The notes beneath the pieces are model-generated. The model was not told the DNA's origin. It worked only from the letters and a program-made list of their open reading frames with translations, and ran no database searches. Shown here piece after piece: positions 1-10,664 of a stretch of DNA of 64,000 nucleotides. Origin of the DNA: Pohlia nutans (lineage: Eukaryota > Streptophyta > Bryopsida > Bryales > Mniaceae). Both the position numbers and the translations under genes were made by a program. Numbering within the stretch: the stretch's first letter is position 1; each line of letters starts with the position of its first letter. The stretch lies in NCBI GenBank assembly GCA_022496805.1, contig CM040085.1, positions 31,215,811-31,279,810 of the forward strand, written 5' to 3'.

Positions 1-786
1 AACTACTTGTGGCAAATGAAGCTCTTACAAGTGGTTACGCTGTGGATATACAAACAAATTAAATTAATGCAGCTCCTTCTGGGTACATGATGGCTTGCAG
101 CTCCTTCCTTTGGGTACATAATGGCTCGTATATGACGACTTGGCTTCAATGAAAAAATCAAAATTAACACAAAAAAATTTAAAAAATTTATAATGAAACT
201 GGAATAACATGCACTATGAGATGGTATGATTTCCATTATATTTTTAGAAATGTCTTATATCTATTTTTGAAGATCCATGCAGTACAAATGATAGTCGACT
301 AGCACAAACACCAAGAGAAATTTGGATTGATAATAAACTAGAAAGGTTGCAATCTCTTAGTTGTTCATTACATGGACGCAAGCACGTCAAAAGTTAAAGT
401 TTAAATTTGTTTTCATAACATAATACCATATTACTATAATTGGATCGCCACCCCAAATTTTATTTTCATTTTGAAAAATGAGCTTCATTGCACAAAATTT
501 AAATTTCTTGTTTTTTGTTTTTGAGCAAAAAGTGACTATAAGTGATTACAAAACAAGTCATAATATTAAGTAGGTTTGAATAATATTTGAAATTTGAATA
601 ATTTTTGACATACATGTGAATTAAAACAAATTAAACATAACATTGATAGACTTCATACTCATTGTCTTTCCTTCATGCTTATTGTCTTTTCTTCATGCAC
701 TTTGCTCATCACCTTGAACCTCCACTTGTTCACTTAGCTATTGATAAAGTACTACCACTTCGAGTAAAAAAACTCTAGAAAACCAG
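1..786. other. AT-rich intergenic DNA
   Basis: No convincing coding region. The part around 240-400 (a GACTAGCACAAACACCAA-type stretch, then ACATGGACGCA) has a diverged same-orientation relative near 62,880-62,995, so it belongs to a dispersed repeat family. Short open frames here have no recognisable domain. Confidence 0.6.
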
Positions 787-955
787 TATATCCCATCTTC
801 CGTGGAAAAACTAAAAGAGCTAAAAATAGAAATTTGGAGTGGCTAAAAATAAATGTTACCAAAGTGTAGATCTCATCGCACTCGTCACAAAAGTAGATAG
901 GGTACCAAATTACTATTTTTAGCCCTTTTAGTTTTTCCATGGAAGATGGGATATA
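787..955. mobile_element. Palindromic MITE, about 169 bp
   Basis: The two ends are inverted copies of each other over about 40 bp: TATATCCCATCTTCC at 787 and its complement ending at 955, continuing through GGAAAAACTAAAAG. The whole stretch would fold into one long hairpin. Ends at TA and the lack of coding capacity fit a Stowaway/Tc1-mariner-like MITE, but the family is not certain because a TA target duplication is too short to be decisive. Confidence 0.7.
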
Positions 956-1231
956 ACAAATTTGACGTATCACGATATATTCAAAATTTCCCTTTTGAGA
1001 TTAAAAAATCCAAGAAATAGAAATTGAAACAACTTAAATCAAAATACTTATTTAATTAAATTAAATAATGATAGATCGATCAAAGGCATTGTAAACGTTA
1101 TGAGAGAAATGAAAAGGTGCATGAAATGAAAAGTTGCATAATATTGAAATGAAAGGTTGCACACTACGGTGTTCCTTTTTTTTAGTCACGTTTGTGGTTT
1201 TTGATCAAGGTAGGTTAAGAAGATAACAAAG

Positions 1232-1482
1232 TTGATTACAAAAAAGATATTGACAATTTGTGAATGAATATTATTGCGATGGGTTGAAATGTAATGCTCT
1301 AAGTGTAGTGACACTTGGAGATAAACATCTTTTGTAACTTGATTATGAAAAAGATATTGAAATTTTATGAATGAATATTGTTGTGATGGGTTGAAATGTG
1401 ATGCTCTAAGTGTAGTGACGCTTGGAGATATACTTTCGATTAAGAAAAAGATATTGACAATTTGTGAATGAAAATTGTTGTT
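1232..1482 (+). repeat. Three tandem copies of a ~110-bp dispersed repeat
   Basis: The block AAGATATTGACAATTTGTGA followed by GATGGGTTGAAATGTAATGC and CTAAGTGTAGTGACACTTGG occurs at about 1,240 and 1,350, with a partial third copy at 1,448. Diverged copies lie near 18,168-18,245 (minus) and 23,260-23,345 (plus, inside CACTA 1). No coding frame is kept. Confidence 0.75.
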
Positions 1483-1674
1483 TTTCCCGAAGAAAAGGTG
1501 CACCTTCTTGTGAAGTTTTTGCTGGTACAGTTATCTCTTCCATTCAAAATATATATGCATGTATCCATACATACCTAAAAGATTTGATTTGGAATAGATC
1601 CTAATAAATAAAATTTGTAGACTAGATATATTAGAATAAATAGATAAATAAAGTAGAGGTATAATATAAATAGA

Positions 1675-1740
1675 TAGAGTATATATACACATACATATAT
1701 ATATATACATATATACATGCATGTATACAAACACACATAT
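1675..1740. repeat. TA/CATA microsatellite
   Basis: Low-complexity run of ATATACACATACATATATAT type. It gives a spurious minus-strand open frame rich in Tyr and Ile that should not be called a gene. Confidence 0.8.
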
Positions 1741-2249
1741 AAAATTTGATTTAGTTTATTTGTTTATTTCTAATATTTAAAATCTTTATTCAATTCTTTA
1801 TTTTAAATTTTATGTTCATGAATATAGCTATATTTTGCTTTCATGTATACTTATGTACTAGTGTGGCTTAGAGTGTTCTTTGTGCTCCTCGTATACCATA
1901 GGTTTCTCGTATTTTTAATAGTTATTTCTTGTATTCTTCCTAGTTCAAATTTTTCATTCCAAGACAAGTAAAACATTTCTAGCATAATCGGAGAAGGTGG
2001 GAAAAAAGAATTTTTTTAGAGATAATTTTAATAATAGTATTCAAGAATACAAAGAATAATTTATTCCTAATTGATTTCAATTTATGGTGACAAAACTCAA
2101 TTAAGAATCAATAGCTTTTACACCGTAGATCCAAAAACCACAAAACTTCTATGCACCTATAATTGTCGAGAGCTATTCGACGCTATCAAAAACAAGATCT
2201 ACACTCCCATACTCTATTCAATGATACTCTCGTACTCCATTTTTCATAA

Positions 2250-2462
2250 TGTATCAAATAAGTATCATGCATATCATGCATATCATGCATACCATGTATA
2301 TCATGCATACCATGTATATCATGCATACCATGAATATTATTCATACCATGAATATTATGCATATCATGTATATCATACATACTATGAATGTTATGCATAC
2401 CATAGATATCATGATGTCATGTATATCATGTATATCATGCATATTATGCATATCATGTATAC
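2250..2462. repeat. 9-bp microsatellite (ATATCATGC units)
   Basis: More than 20 imperfect copies of a 9-base unit (ATATCATGC, ACCATGTAT, ATATTATGC variants). Because 9 is a multiple of 3 the array stays open in several frames, giving artificial proteins with Tyr-His-Ala or Ile-Met-His repeats on both strands. I do not regard these as genes. Confidence 0.9.
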
Positions 2463-2699
2463 TCCCCATATTCCACTCAAAACCGATGTTTACTTTTGTA
2501 AACTCTCAATCAACTTCCAGCTAGTAATATTTTCAAAGAGAAATGGACACTCTTTCTTGGATTGGATGCAACCAAAGCAGAAAAGAGCGTGACCACATTC
2601 TAACTTGTAGAAGTAGTCAAAAAATAAGATTCTAAATTTTAATACTGAAAATGGTAAAACTGCCACCAATGTATGACATACTACCAAAATTCAAAAATA

Positions 2700-3075
2700 T
2701 TTCAAGCCAAGGCATGGTTTAAGACATAAGAGTTGTCCACATAGTGTCGAAATTTTATGCAATGACTAAGATTTGGATTACCTTGAAAAGAACAGCAGGA
2801 GGTTTTTTATCACACGCATAGCACATTGTTGCTCGTCTACATTCCTCGTTGCTGGCAGTGAGCGTCCTATGCGCGGCCGCAACCTTGGTTTGGCTTGACT
2901 GAGAAAAGGGAACCTCTTTTTTACGGACTTCTTTGTTCTAAGATGAAACATTCGAGGTTGTGGTGTGCTTGATTGCTACCCCCAAAGTGCAAGGTCTATT
3001 ACCTGCTGCAAACATGACAAACCATTAGGCAATCACTTAGAGGCCCAGTAAGGGCTACTGCAACTATATCTAATT
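2700..3075. other. Unassigned non-coding stretch
   Basis: Moderately GC-richer than its surroundings around 2,800-2,950. No open frame longer than about 60 codons with a recognisable motif, and no repeat boundary that I can see. Confidence 0.4.
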
Positions 3076-3425
3076 TGGATTAAGGAATTATAGGACTTCC
3101 GGATTAGGGAATGATAGCTTGGATTACGGAATTACATATTTACAATCCGAGTATATGAATTATAGTCTGGACCAAAAGAATTACACACTAACACATTGGA
3201 TTACGGAATTACATTCCGGATTAGGGAATAATAGTCCGGAATTTGGAATTACAGTCTAGGTCTCGGAATAACATTCCGGACTAAAAGAATAAAAATGGAT
3301 TAGTATGGAAATATAGTCTGGATTAAGAAATTCCAGCCCGAATTACGGAATTATTGTCCAGACTAGGGAAAATGAACTTAGAATTTGGAATTTCAATCTG
3401 TAAGAAGCAAAATCAAAGTCCAGAG
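3076..3425. repeat. Degenerate ~22-bp minisatellite (GGATTACGGAATTACA)
   Basis: Repeated variants of GGATTACGGAATTACATTCC and GGATTAGGGAATAATAGTCC run through this stretch. Related words (AGGGATTATATATAGG, CCGGACCAAAGG) recur near 4,030-4,260. Such degenerate short arrays are common in subterminal regions of DNA transposons, but I found no matching terminal inverted repeats. Confidence 0.6.
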
Positions 3426-3429
3426 AACA

Positions 3430-4990
3430 AAAATAGCCCACGTATGCAACTCCCATATTATTCGCAGGAGGCATCAACATTAAAACGTCTTAGAGGACGG
3501 CTTTTGTAAAAATTATATCAAATTATATAAAAATAAAATAACCAAATAGTTAGGTGAACACCAAATTAAATAAAATGAGATGTAGAAAATGTTGGATTGC
3601 ATATTTATTAATGTAAATCTCTACAACATATATAAAGAATTGAAACACCTATGCATAATTTTTAAAAATCTATAAAAGAAATTGCCTCTAATGAAAATTA
3701 AAAATCATTGACGGTGTTTAATTTATAATAAAACAATCTCATTTTTTTAATTAAAAGCCCAAAAAGTTGGGTAGCTTGGCCTCTGCTACATGTATTAAAA
3801 TAACTCATATAATTAGGTTTTTAATGCTATTATTGCTTTTAAGAAAGATTCAGTTCTTGTCTGTTATTACATTTTTGGATTCCTTATTGAGAAGGCTACA
3901 AGAGTTTCTTACATTAAAACCAATTACATCACTTGAGATTGTACTAAAATGAAATATAAGTGATTATAATCAAAGCCATATAATATGGGAGTTGCATACC
4001 CGGGAAAATAGGCTCAAAATAGGATTCATTGTGAGGATTCAGGGATTATATATAGGAATTACATGACCCCAGGGACCGCAGTCCGGACACCAAATTAGTT
4101 CAAAGTTTAGAATCAGACTAAACCTCACACTATATACTTTTGACATTCCAGAATCAAAGTCTAGTCTATCTATCAAGAGTGGTCCCGGACCAAAGGAAAA
4201 TTATACAACATGGTAATTTTAACAAGTTCCGGTACCAGACTCTACTTTATCAAACAAAGAATTACGAAATGCATGTGTAACGTGCAAGTGGGTGCGCTAG
4301 AGAAACACATGTAAAAATGGACAAGGAAAACTTCACTCCAGAACTAGACCGCTCATCTACAACCCGACCTGAATAAGACAACAAAAACAGGGAATGTGAA
4401 AAGATCAAAGGTTTTGATACCATTACATGATTTGGAATACAAACATTTAACATCATTTTCTATGTAATGAATTAAAATTTCATTTCTTGTAGTGTAAAAG
4501 TTTCAAACCAAGGAAAATTAAAGGTAACTATAGTTCTTAGACAAGGTAGAACGACACTTTTCTTTCACTTTAAATACTTATATTTTACAATCCAACTGAC
4601 CAAATGTCACAAAAAAAAAGTTCACACACTATTTAGGTAGTTTAGTACAAAATCTTATAGTTGAAAACAAAAAATCACTAGAACTTAATTTGCTTCTCTC
4701 TACACCACCAATGACAAAGTGAAATGCCATGAAATTAAAAAAGTCGTGAAATTCTAAGTTACTTCACATAATGATCTTTGAGGATTGTAGTACTGAAAAG
4801 TTCAACAAGGAATTTTAACCTACGTGAGCTTTTCTGGTAGGGTTCTTTTAAGAGAAAAGATTGAATCATTTAAGGATAATTAGACTCAATCACCTAATGT
4901 TAATAAAACCCATTTTATGTTAGAATGGTATAGGAGCTCTCGCCTATAACTAATTCCAGTTAAATACATATGTAACTGTCTTGTCCTATC
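3430..4990. other. AT-rich non-coding stretch
   Basis: Nothing coding is supported. Position 4,484-4,494 reads TTCTTGTAGTG, which resembles a CACTA-type right end (CACTACAAGAAAT in complement), but no partner end was found to its left. Confidence 0.4.
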
Positions 4991-6231
4991 TTAAGGTCAA
5001 ATAGTCATAAAAAGGAGAGACACCCTTTTTTATAGTATTCAATGTGGGTCAAGTAGACATAGTTTACATGTATCCATATTTCATAGTCCTCACTTCTCTT
5101 ATGTCTATTTATGAATTCACATCTATCGTATAATTTGCTTAAGTTAGGAAAGGATTCTTATCTCATTAAGGTCTTTCGCTTAAAGCTTTATACTCTATCT
5201 TGCTCCATCTTGCATTCTTTATTTAGTGTATTCCTTTACACAGTTTACGTATCCCATCTATTAGGACACTACAACGACATTAATTCTATTATACCCCACA
5301 GGAGTCTACACCATCAATCTAAAGTAAAATTGATTAAGAATAATTATTCCCTAAAGATGGCTAGTCCTTACGGATTTACTCTTTTACCACTATGACGTGC
5401 TAATACTATAGATCACCCATTGTATAAAATACTCAATGTCAAATTGACTCTCTATATTTTAGCTGTACAACTATTACTAAACAAGATTCATTTTGAATCT
5501 TTAAATCACTATGGTAATAATTTATAAGGCAATGCACCACAGCGGAGTTCGAAACACTCTACCTTCCTCACTAGCTATCGACTCCCTTGGTCTCACTTCT
5601 ATTTATATATAGTCGTCACTATGCATGTATAATTCTCAAAGAACTTCAATCCTGACTTACTCATTGTATATTCATTCACTCCTTCAAATACACAATGCAC
5701 TTTCTAAGTCAAATTGACAATCCTTGTATCACCTATTTTAATCTATACATATTACTATAATTTTATATAACCTTCAGGATACTCTAAACAAAGTCAAATA
5801 GACAGTTATGGTGTTCTCTCAGTATCTTTTCAATATTCAGAATTTTCTATTTCTTCTAAGTCAAATTGATCAGTTACATTGTCAAACTGTCATGCTCTTG
5901 TATGTATCCAATACACAGTGGATTTCAGTGTCGTCAAATAGATAGTGGAGAGGCTTTCTCAATTAGACTGTATGTTCAATATAATTGCCAATGTCAATTT
6001 GATCAAGTTCACCAAGTCCAATTGACTGTATCAAATTACCAATTCCCAATGATCTCAGTCTGTCAATACATTCACTGTATACAACATTAACCAGAAGTTC
6101 TTGAATCAACTTGACTGAAATTCTCCACGGTGAATTAATATGCACCCATGTATTCTCCTATTCTAGACTTAGACTCCATTAGTTCTGTCAAATGGACTAT
6201 GAATGTATGCAGAATTCAGTTATTTAATCAC
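4990..6231 (+). repeat. Degenerate ~75-bp repeat carrying a GTCAAATTGAC/GTCAAATAGAC motif
   Basis: The motif GTCAAATTGAC, GTCAAATAGAC or a close variant occurs near 4,991, 5,049, 5,430, 5,710, 5,789, 5,860, 5,934, 6,018 and 6,187. Several spacings are near 70-85 bp, or near a multiple of that. The motif appears again at about 10,710, immediately beyond the 6,232-10,664 block, as expected if that block was inserted into this repeat region. Confidence 0.5.
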
Positions 6232-6589
6232 AACACCCATTTCGTTAAAAGTGCACATGCCCTTCTAAAATTGCACATTGTAATTTTTTTCATAGGGCAG
6301 TAGATGAATGAGAAAGCATAAATATGCTATGGAAATACATACCAAAAATTAATGTAATTCTTGAATTAAATGATTGGAAAATTTCGTGTCCAGAGAACAC
6401 ATAAGGGTTCACTATAAGAAAATTGACATCCATGCAATTATTTAAGTTTTTTCAGATAATTCTTTTTGGAGTTTCTAGAAGTTAGGTTTATGTTTTTGAA
6501 GTGTTTTAGATTCTATACATTTTCATGTGGGTTTTGCAGTAAGTTAATTGCAAAGACGTTACTAAATCCAATCAATCCATACTTCAAGT

Positions 6590-7085
6590 GATGGAAGATT
6601 AAAATTGCAAGTGATGGAGGATTAGGCATATGCCTAACCCCCTCACTAGTACAATTTTTTTTCTGATGTGACATTCATTAATAACTAAATGTTCATTGTG
6701 ACTTGTTTTTAGTGACTCAAAATTGAATCACTAAAAACATGTCATTATAACGGATGTTTAGTTATAACAGACATGTCACACTGTACAAGGTTTCTACTAA
6801 GGTTCATTAATTGCAATTATTATGTAAACTACTAAGTGATGGGGTTAAAGATACACCTAATTCTTAACACTTTAACTAATTTTTGAAATATCAAATAATG
6901 GGAGGTTATGCATATATTTAACACTCCAACACTTGGAATTTTAAATAACAAGTGCTTCTAATAGCAAAACATTATAACTCATGGATATACATATGCTAAT
7001 CTTGAAATACTTCAATTTTATAGGAAAATAAAATATTGGAGGCTTAGGCATATGCCTAACCTCCTAAGCACTTACAATTTCAACA
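6590..7085. repeat. Scattered hairpin repeat units (GGCATATGCC)
   Basis: Isolated units of the same type as the 8,520-9,500 array: AGTGATGGAGGATTAGGCATATGCCTAACCCCCTCACT near 6,610 (read as two arms around GGCATATGCC), and GGAGGCTTAGGCATATGCCTAACC near 7,035. Weaker units lie near 6,840 and 6,900. Confidence 0.65.
6648..6797. mobile_element. Palindromic MITE-like hairpin, about 150 bp
   Basis: The left arm (CTAGTACAATTT through TGATGTGACATTCA, AACTAAATGTTCA and TTTTTAGTGA) is matched by an inverted right arm ending TGTCACACTGTACAAGG. The loop is about 12 bases. Non-coding; family unknown. Confidence 0.6.
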
Positions 7086-7640
7086 AAATAAAATGTTTGA
7101 AGATAAACCCAGGGAGTGCATTCTTCAAATACTGTAATTATACACGTGCATGCGCAACAGGGGTATTATTTAGAAAAAACATGTACAAAACGTATTTATC
7201 AGAGACATATTTCAATTGAGAAGAAAGTAGATATACATGGGGCTTGGAGTTTGTATATAAGAAAATGTATTTTGAGGCTATGAGATTTGTACATATACTA
7301 GTGGAACCCGTGCCGTTGAGCACATTGATGTTAGTTTAATGTTAAGAACTTTTATGGACTTCAAATATGTTGATTCAAGAAAATTTTCCTACACTACAGA
7401 AAATTTAGAGTGTAAGATATGAGATTACATATGAAATGAGATTCTATAAAACAAACTTATATCCTGTAAAACCCATAATAATTACAAAAAAGCTTGAAAT
7501 AGTATGAAACTGTTAGGAAAAATGTACATAACTATGATGAACAATTAAACTACCACCAAAAAAAATCTGATACAAAACCATTATCTACTCAGTCATCCTG
7601 CCTCCTTGGATGCAGGCAGTGAGTGTGACAGAAAGAGGGA

Positions 7641-7657
7641 AACTAACTTAGGGTTTG
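7641..7657. repeat. Target-site duplication, copy 1, of the RPL26 retrocopy
   Basis: AACTAACTTAGGGTTTG, identical over 17 bp to 8,282-8,298. The bases just outside differ (A before this copy, T before the other), so the duplication is exactly 17 bp, the length range made by LINE-type retroposition. Confidence 0.85.
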
Positions 7658-7673
7658 TTTTTTTTTTTTTTTT
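7658..7673 (-). other. Poly(A) tract of the RPL26 retrocopy
   Basis: Sixteen T on the plus strand, i.e. A16 on the minus strand. It lies directly between the 3' UTR of the RPL26 copy and its target-site duplication, which is where a reverse-transcribed poly(A) tail belongs. Confidence 0.85.
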
Positions 7674-7788
7674 GAAATAACGAGGATCAACTTTTTGTTC
7701 CACAAAACCTTGATATAACTTGCTTGAAGTCTTACAAATGCTCATGCTAATAGAAAAATGTATCCATTAAAGTCAGGAGTACCAAAAT

Positions 7789-8232
7789 CTAATCAACTTC
7801 CTGAAGAAGAGGAGCAACATCTGCATCGGTGAACTTGCCCTTGCCTTTCTCCGCAGAACAACCCTTGCCCTTCCTTTCGAGGAGAGCCTTACGATCCTTG
7901 TCTAGCTTGAGCTTCGTGATCACCACCTTCGACGTGTCAATACCAACATTCACGGTTGCACCATTGACCTTCTCACGCGTGATGCGCTCAACGTGGATCA
8001 CCCACTTGCGCCTGTACACTTGGACGACCTTTCCTTCCCGTCCCTTGTATGTGCCTCGCACAACCATGACCTCGTCATCTTTCCGAACGGGAACAGAGCG
8101 AACATTGTACTTGTTCTTCAGGTCCGATGAAAGGGAAGCACTCATAAGAATGCGGCGTTCGCTGGAAGGGGCACTGAAGTGTGCATTCCGCGACTTGCGC
8201 CTAGAGCTGTTCACACGCGGAGAGAACTTCAT
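7789..8232 (-). CDS. RPL26: 60S ribosomal protein L26 (uL24), intact processed retrocopy
   Basis: The 147-residue product matches plant cytosolic RPL26 over its full length (usual length about 146). It starts [19 protein letters not shown] and contains the uL24 KOW core: [20 protein letters not shown] (about residues 50-70), then [20 protein letters not shown]. The protein binds 25S rRNA near the polypeptide exit tunnel of the large subunit. The start is fixed by homology. The frame has no break. The copy is flanked by 17-bp direct repeats with an A16 tract on the 3' side, and its 5' UTR would be about 49 bases. It is therefore seen to be a retroposed mRNA copy rather than a gene in its original place. 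The 5' duplication contains AAACCCTAA (telo-box), a motif typical of plant ribosomal protein promoters, but here it belongs to the target site. Whether it is transcribed cannot be told; the open frame argues that it is recent or under selection. Confidence 0.93.
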   Translation of the reverse strand: MKFSPRVNSSRRKSRNAHFSAPSSERRILMSASLSSDLKNKYNVRSVPVRKDDEVMVVRGTYKGREGKVVQVYRRKWVIHVERITREKVNGATVNVGIDTSKVVITKLKLDKDRKALLERKGKGCSAEKGKGKFTDADVAPLLQEVD

Positions 8233-8281
8233 GGTGGCTGGTGATGGAAGCGTGGCTCCGCTGCTCCAAATGCAAGCCCTT

Positions 8282-8298
8282 AACTAACTTAGGGTTTG
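8282..8298. repeat. Target-site duplication, copy 2, of the RPL26 retrocopy
   Basis: AACTAACTTAGGGTTTG, the second 17-bp copy, upstream of the RPL26 start on the minus strand. It includes a telo-box-like AAACCCTAA that may fortuitously act in transcription. Confidence 0.85.
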
Positions 8299-8519
8299 GG
8301 GCTCCAAACTGAAGGCTCCCGCCTTACGGCCTTCACGGTGTTCCTGCCTGTGGTGCAGGTCAGTGAGAGAAATCAATCAATCCCACCCATATTTGATTCA
8401 AATTTTCGAATCAGTGAATGAATTATGGCCATTGGTGCAGGTCAGGCAAATCAAGCAAACCCTGTTTGAAACCCTAATTTGAGAGAGAATTCTTTCCCGA
8501 GAGTTTGAATTTTAGAAAA

Positions 8520-9500
8520 TAATTGCAGGTAATGGGGGTTAAGCACATGCCTAACTACCACCCCCTTTTTAAATCACTTGCAATTATTTTTTAGAATACC
8601 AAGAGGTATGGGTTAGGTGTACGTTTAACCATATGACTTCAATTATTATTAAAATACTAAGTGATGAGAGTTAGGCATATGCCTAACCTCTATCATTTTA
8701 ATTAATTTTAAAAAATGCAAGTGATGCGGGATTAGGCATGTGCATAACCCCCTAATCACTTGCATTTATTTTTTTAAATACCAAGTGATGGGGTTAGGCA
8801 TATGCCTTACCCTCATCACTTTGATTAATTTTGAAATTCCTAGTGTTGGAAGTTAGGTGTATACCTAACCCCTATCAGTTGTATTATTTGTTAAAACACC
8901 AATGAAGTGATGGAAGGATTATGCATATGCCTAACCCCTATCATTTGTATTATTTGTTAAAACACCAATGAAGTGATGGAAGGATTATGCGTATGCCTAA
9001 CTCCTGTTACTTCAGTTGATTTTTGAAATTGCAAATGATAAAAACTTAGGCATATGCCTATTCCCCCAATCACTTGCAATTATTTTCTAAAATACCAATT
9101 GATGGAGTAAGGCATATGTTTTACCCCCATCACTTTGATTATGTTTTAAAATTCTTCATATTGGGGATCAGGTATACGCCTAACCCTTAAAATTTGTATT
9201 ATTTTTTAAAATACCAAGTGATGGAACAATTAGGCTTATACCTAATCCCTATCACTTCAATTAATTTTAAAAACTGCAAGTGATGGGGATTAAGCAAATG
9301 CCTGATCTCCGGCATAACTTTGATCAATTCAACAAAAATAAAATGATGGAAGATTAGACATATGTATAACCCCCCTAACACTTCAAATTTTCAAAAAAAA
9401 TTGTAGTGATAGGGAGTTAGGCGTATGCCTAACCTTTTTATGTTTATTTTCTTGTGACATTAAAAGGGATGGGGATTAGGCATATGGCAAACCCTATTTT
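8520..9500. repeat. Hairpin-forming minisatellite, about 13 units of 65-85 bp
   Basis: Each unit contains a near-perfect palindrome: AAGTGATGGGG, then TTAGGCATATGCCTAA, then CCCCTATCACTT, with AT-rich linkers such as AATTATTTTTTAAAATACC. Unit centres lie near 8,545, 8,675, 8,740, 8,800, 8,860, 8,925, 8,995, 9,050, 9,115, 9,175, 9,235, 9,300, 9,360 and 9,425. Arms co-vary in places (GTTAGGTGTATACCTAAC against GTTAGGCATATGCCTAAC). There is no coding frame. Confidence 0.85.
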
Positions 9501-9762
9501 GTAATTTACACGTTTCACATTCTTCTATCAAATGTTTTGCATTCTTTTACTAGTAACAACTAGATGTTGACCTTATTTTGTTCTTGGCTGGTGAAGGATA
9601 ACAAACTTACTAAACATTTAGATATATTTGGTCAAGTGATTGGATTTCTTGTGATTGTTGCCATAGTGATATGATGAAATTAATACCATGGGGGAATTAG
9701 GTGTGTGCATAACCCTCTTATGTTTAATTTCTTGAAACATTAAAAGGGGTGGGGGTTTAGAC

Positions 9763-9906
9763 CAGTGTTGGTCTGGTATCGGAAGGATGTCAAAAAAATC
9801 CATGCTCTGAGTACATTTGATCATCTCAAGGACCTCAAACGGATATCTAGAATGTGCTTCTATCTAGGAGTTCACTGTAACTTGATGCCATACCAGACCA
9901 ACACTG
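9763..9906. mobile_element. hAT-type MITE, 144 bp
   Basis: It starts CAGTGTTGGTCTGGTAT and ends with the inverted copy ATACCAGACCAACACTG. It is flanked on both sides by GTTTAGAC (9,755-9,762 and 9,907-9,914), a perfect 8-bp target duplication. CAGTG ends plus 8-bp duplications are the hallmark of the hAT superfamily. It has no coding capacity and lies inside a hairpin-repeat unit. Confidence 0.9.
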
Positions 9907-10117
9907 GTTTAGACATATGCCAAAGCTTATTCTTTTGAATATATTTAGTATAATTGGATTGAATGTGGGTTTAGGTATTTTTCCAACCGTCACATTCTTG
10001 TCACATTCTTGTTTCTTGCGACATTGCTAATCATTTTTTGGTTTGTAACATTGGAAGTTATTTTAGTTTTGATTTTAACTTTTCAGTGCAAACTTTTGCA
10101 GGTGATTAGGGGATTTA

Positions 10118-10318
10118 CTGGCTTCTCGAAAGCAACGACCCCTTAAGAAAGCTCCAAAAGTAGTGGATTTATGGTGTGGACAAATGCATGGTGCACGCTA
10201 CATAGCTAAAGTAGTTGAAGTCTTGTCAATTGAAGAACAAGACTTATGTGAAGTGTTGATTTTCAAACTAGAAGTTTTAGTTTCACCTGATGGATTGGGC
10301 ACTTGGGCATATGCCTAA
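10118..10318 (+). pseudogene. Unrecognised coding-like fragment
   Basis: About 66 open codons read ASRKQRPLKKAPKVVDLWCG and then a mixed, non-repetitive protein-like sequence. The frame ends at TAA inside a hairpin repeat (GGGCATATGCCTAA). A TTTTTGCAG-like acceptor lies just upstream, near 10,095. Composition is unlike the AT-rich repeats on both sides. I do not recognise the family; it may be a captured exon. Confidence 0.35.
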
Positions 10319-10445
10319 CCATCTTATTGTAATTATTTGGTAACGTTGCAAGTTATTGGAGATTATGTATATTCCTATCCGTCTCAAAAATTTAATTGAC
10401 AATTGCAAGTGATAAGGGTTAGGCTTATGCCTAACTCTTTTATTT
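10290..10445. repeat. Hairpin repeat units, right side of the 4.4-kb block
   Basis: GGGCATATGCCTAACC near 10,307 and AAGTGATAAGGGTTAGGC then TTATGCCTAACTC near 10,410 repeat the unit of the 8,520-9,500 array. Confidence 0.6.
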
Positions 10446-10664
10446 TATTTTATTAATTAATTCATTTGGTATTCTTATTTGGAATAAGTGTTTGTCATAT
10501 TTGTCGTATTGGAAATGGTAGCATCAGTTCAATGTAAATAAAAACTTTAAAATTTTGTGAATCATTTTTACTAGTAATTTTAGGTGTTTCAATTAACCAA
10601 AAACAAATTTTGACCAAAATTAAAAGTGCACATGCTATTGTGCACTTTTAACGAAATGGGTGTT

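Larger units (their letters stand above)
6232..10664. mobile_element. 4.4-kb block with 26-bp perfect terminal inverted repeats
   Basis: The left end starts AACACCCATTTCGTTAAAAG and continues to 6,257; the exact complement of the same 26 bases ends at 10,664. Both sides are flanked by TCAC (6,228-6,231 and 10,665-10,668), a possible 4-bp target duplication. Inside are hairpin minisatellites, a hAT MITE, a palindromic MITE, an RPL26 retrocopy and a short coding-like fragment. No transposase is visible, so it would be non-autonomous. An alternative is that two copies of a short repeat happen to lie in opposite orientation. Confidence 0.5.

Noticed and set aside
1531..1734. Minus-strand frame rich in Tyr, Ile and Met
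   Set aside because: Translation of a TA/CATA microsatellite.
2071..2592. Open frame of 173 codons with Tyr-His-Ala repeats (and a complementary His/Met-rich frame)
   Set aside because: It is the translation of a 9-bp microsatellite, which stays open in several frames; flanks show no coding character.
4484..4494. TTCTTGTAGTG as a CACTA right end
   Set aside because: No inverted partner to the left, no transposase and no clear subterminal repeat; 11 bp alone is too little.
7829..8287. 152-codon plus-strand frame over RPL26
   Set aside because: Antisense shadow; only the minus frame matches a known protein.
8520..9500. CRISPR-like regular repeats
   Set aside because: Unit spacing is irregular, units are diverged palindromes with repeated linkers rather than unique spacers, and the context is a plant nuclear genome.
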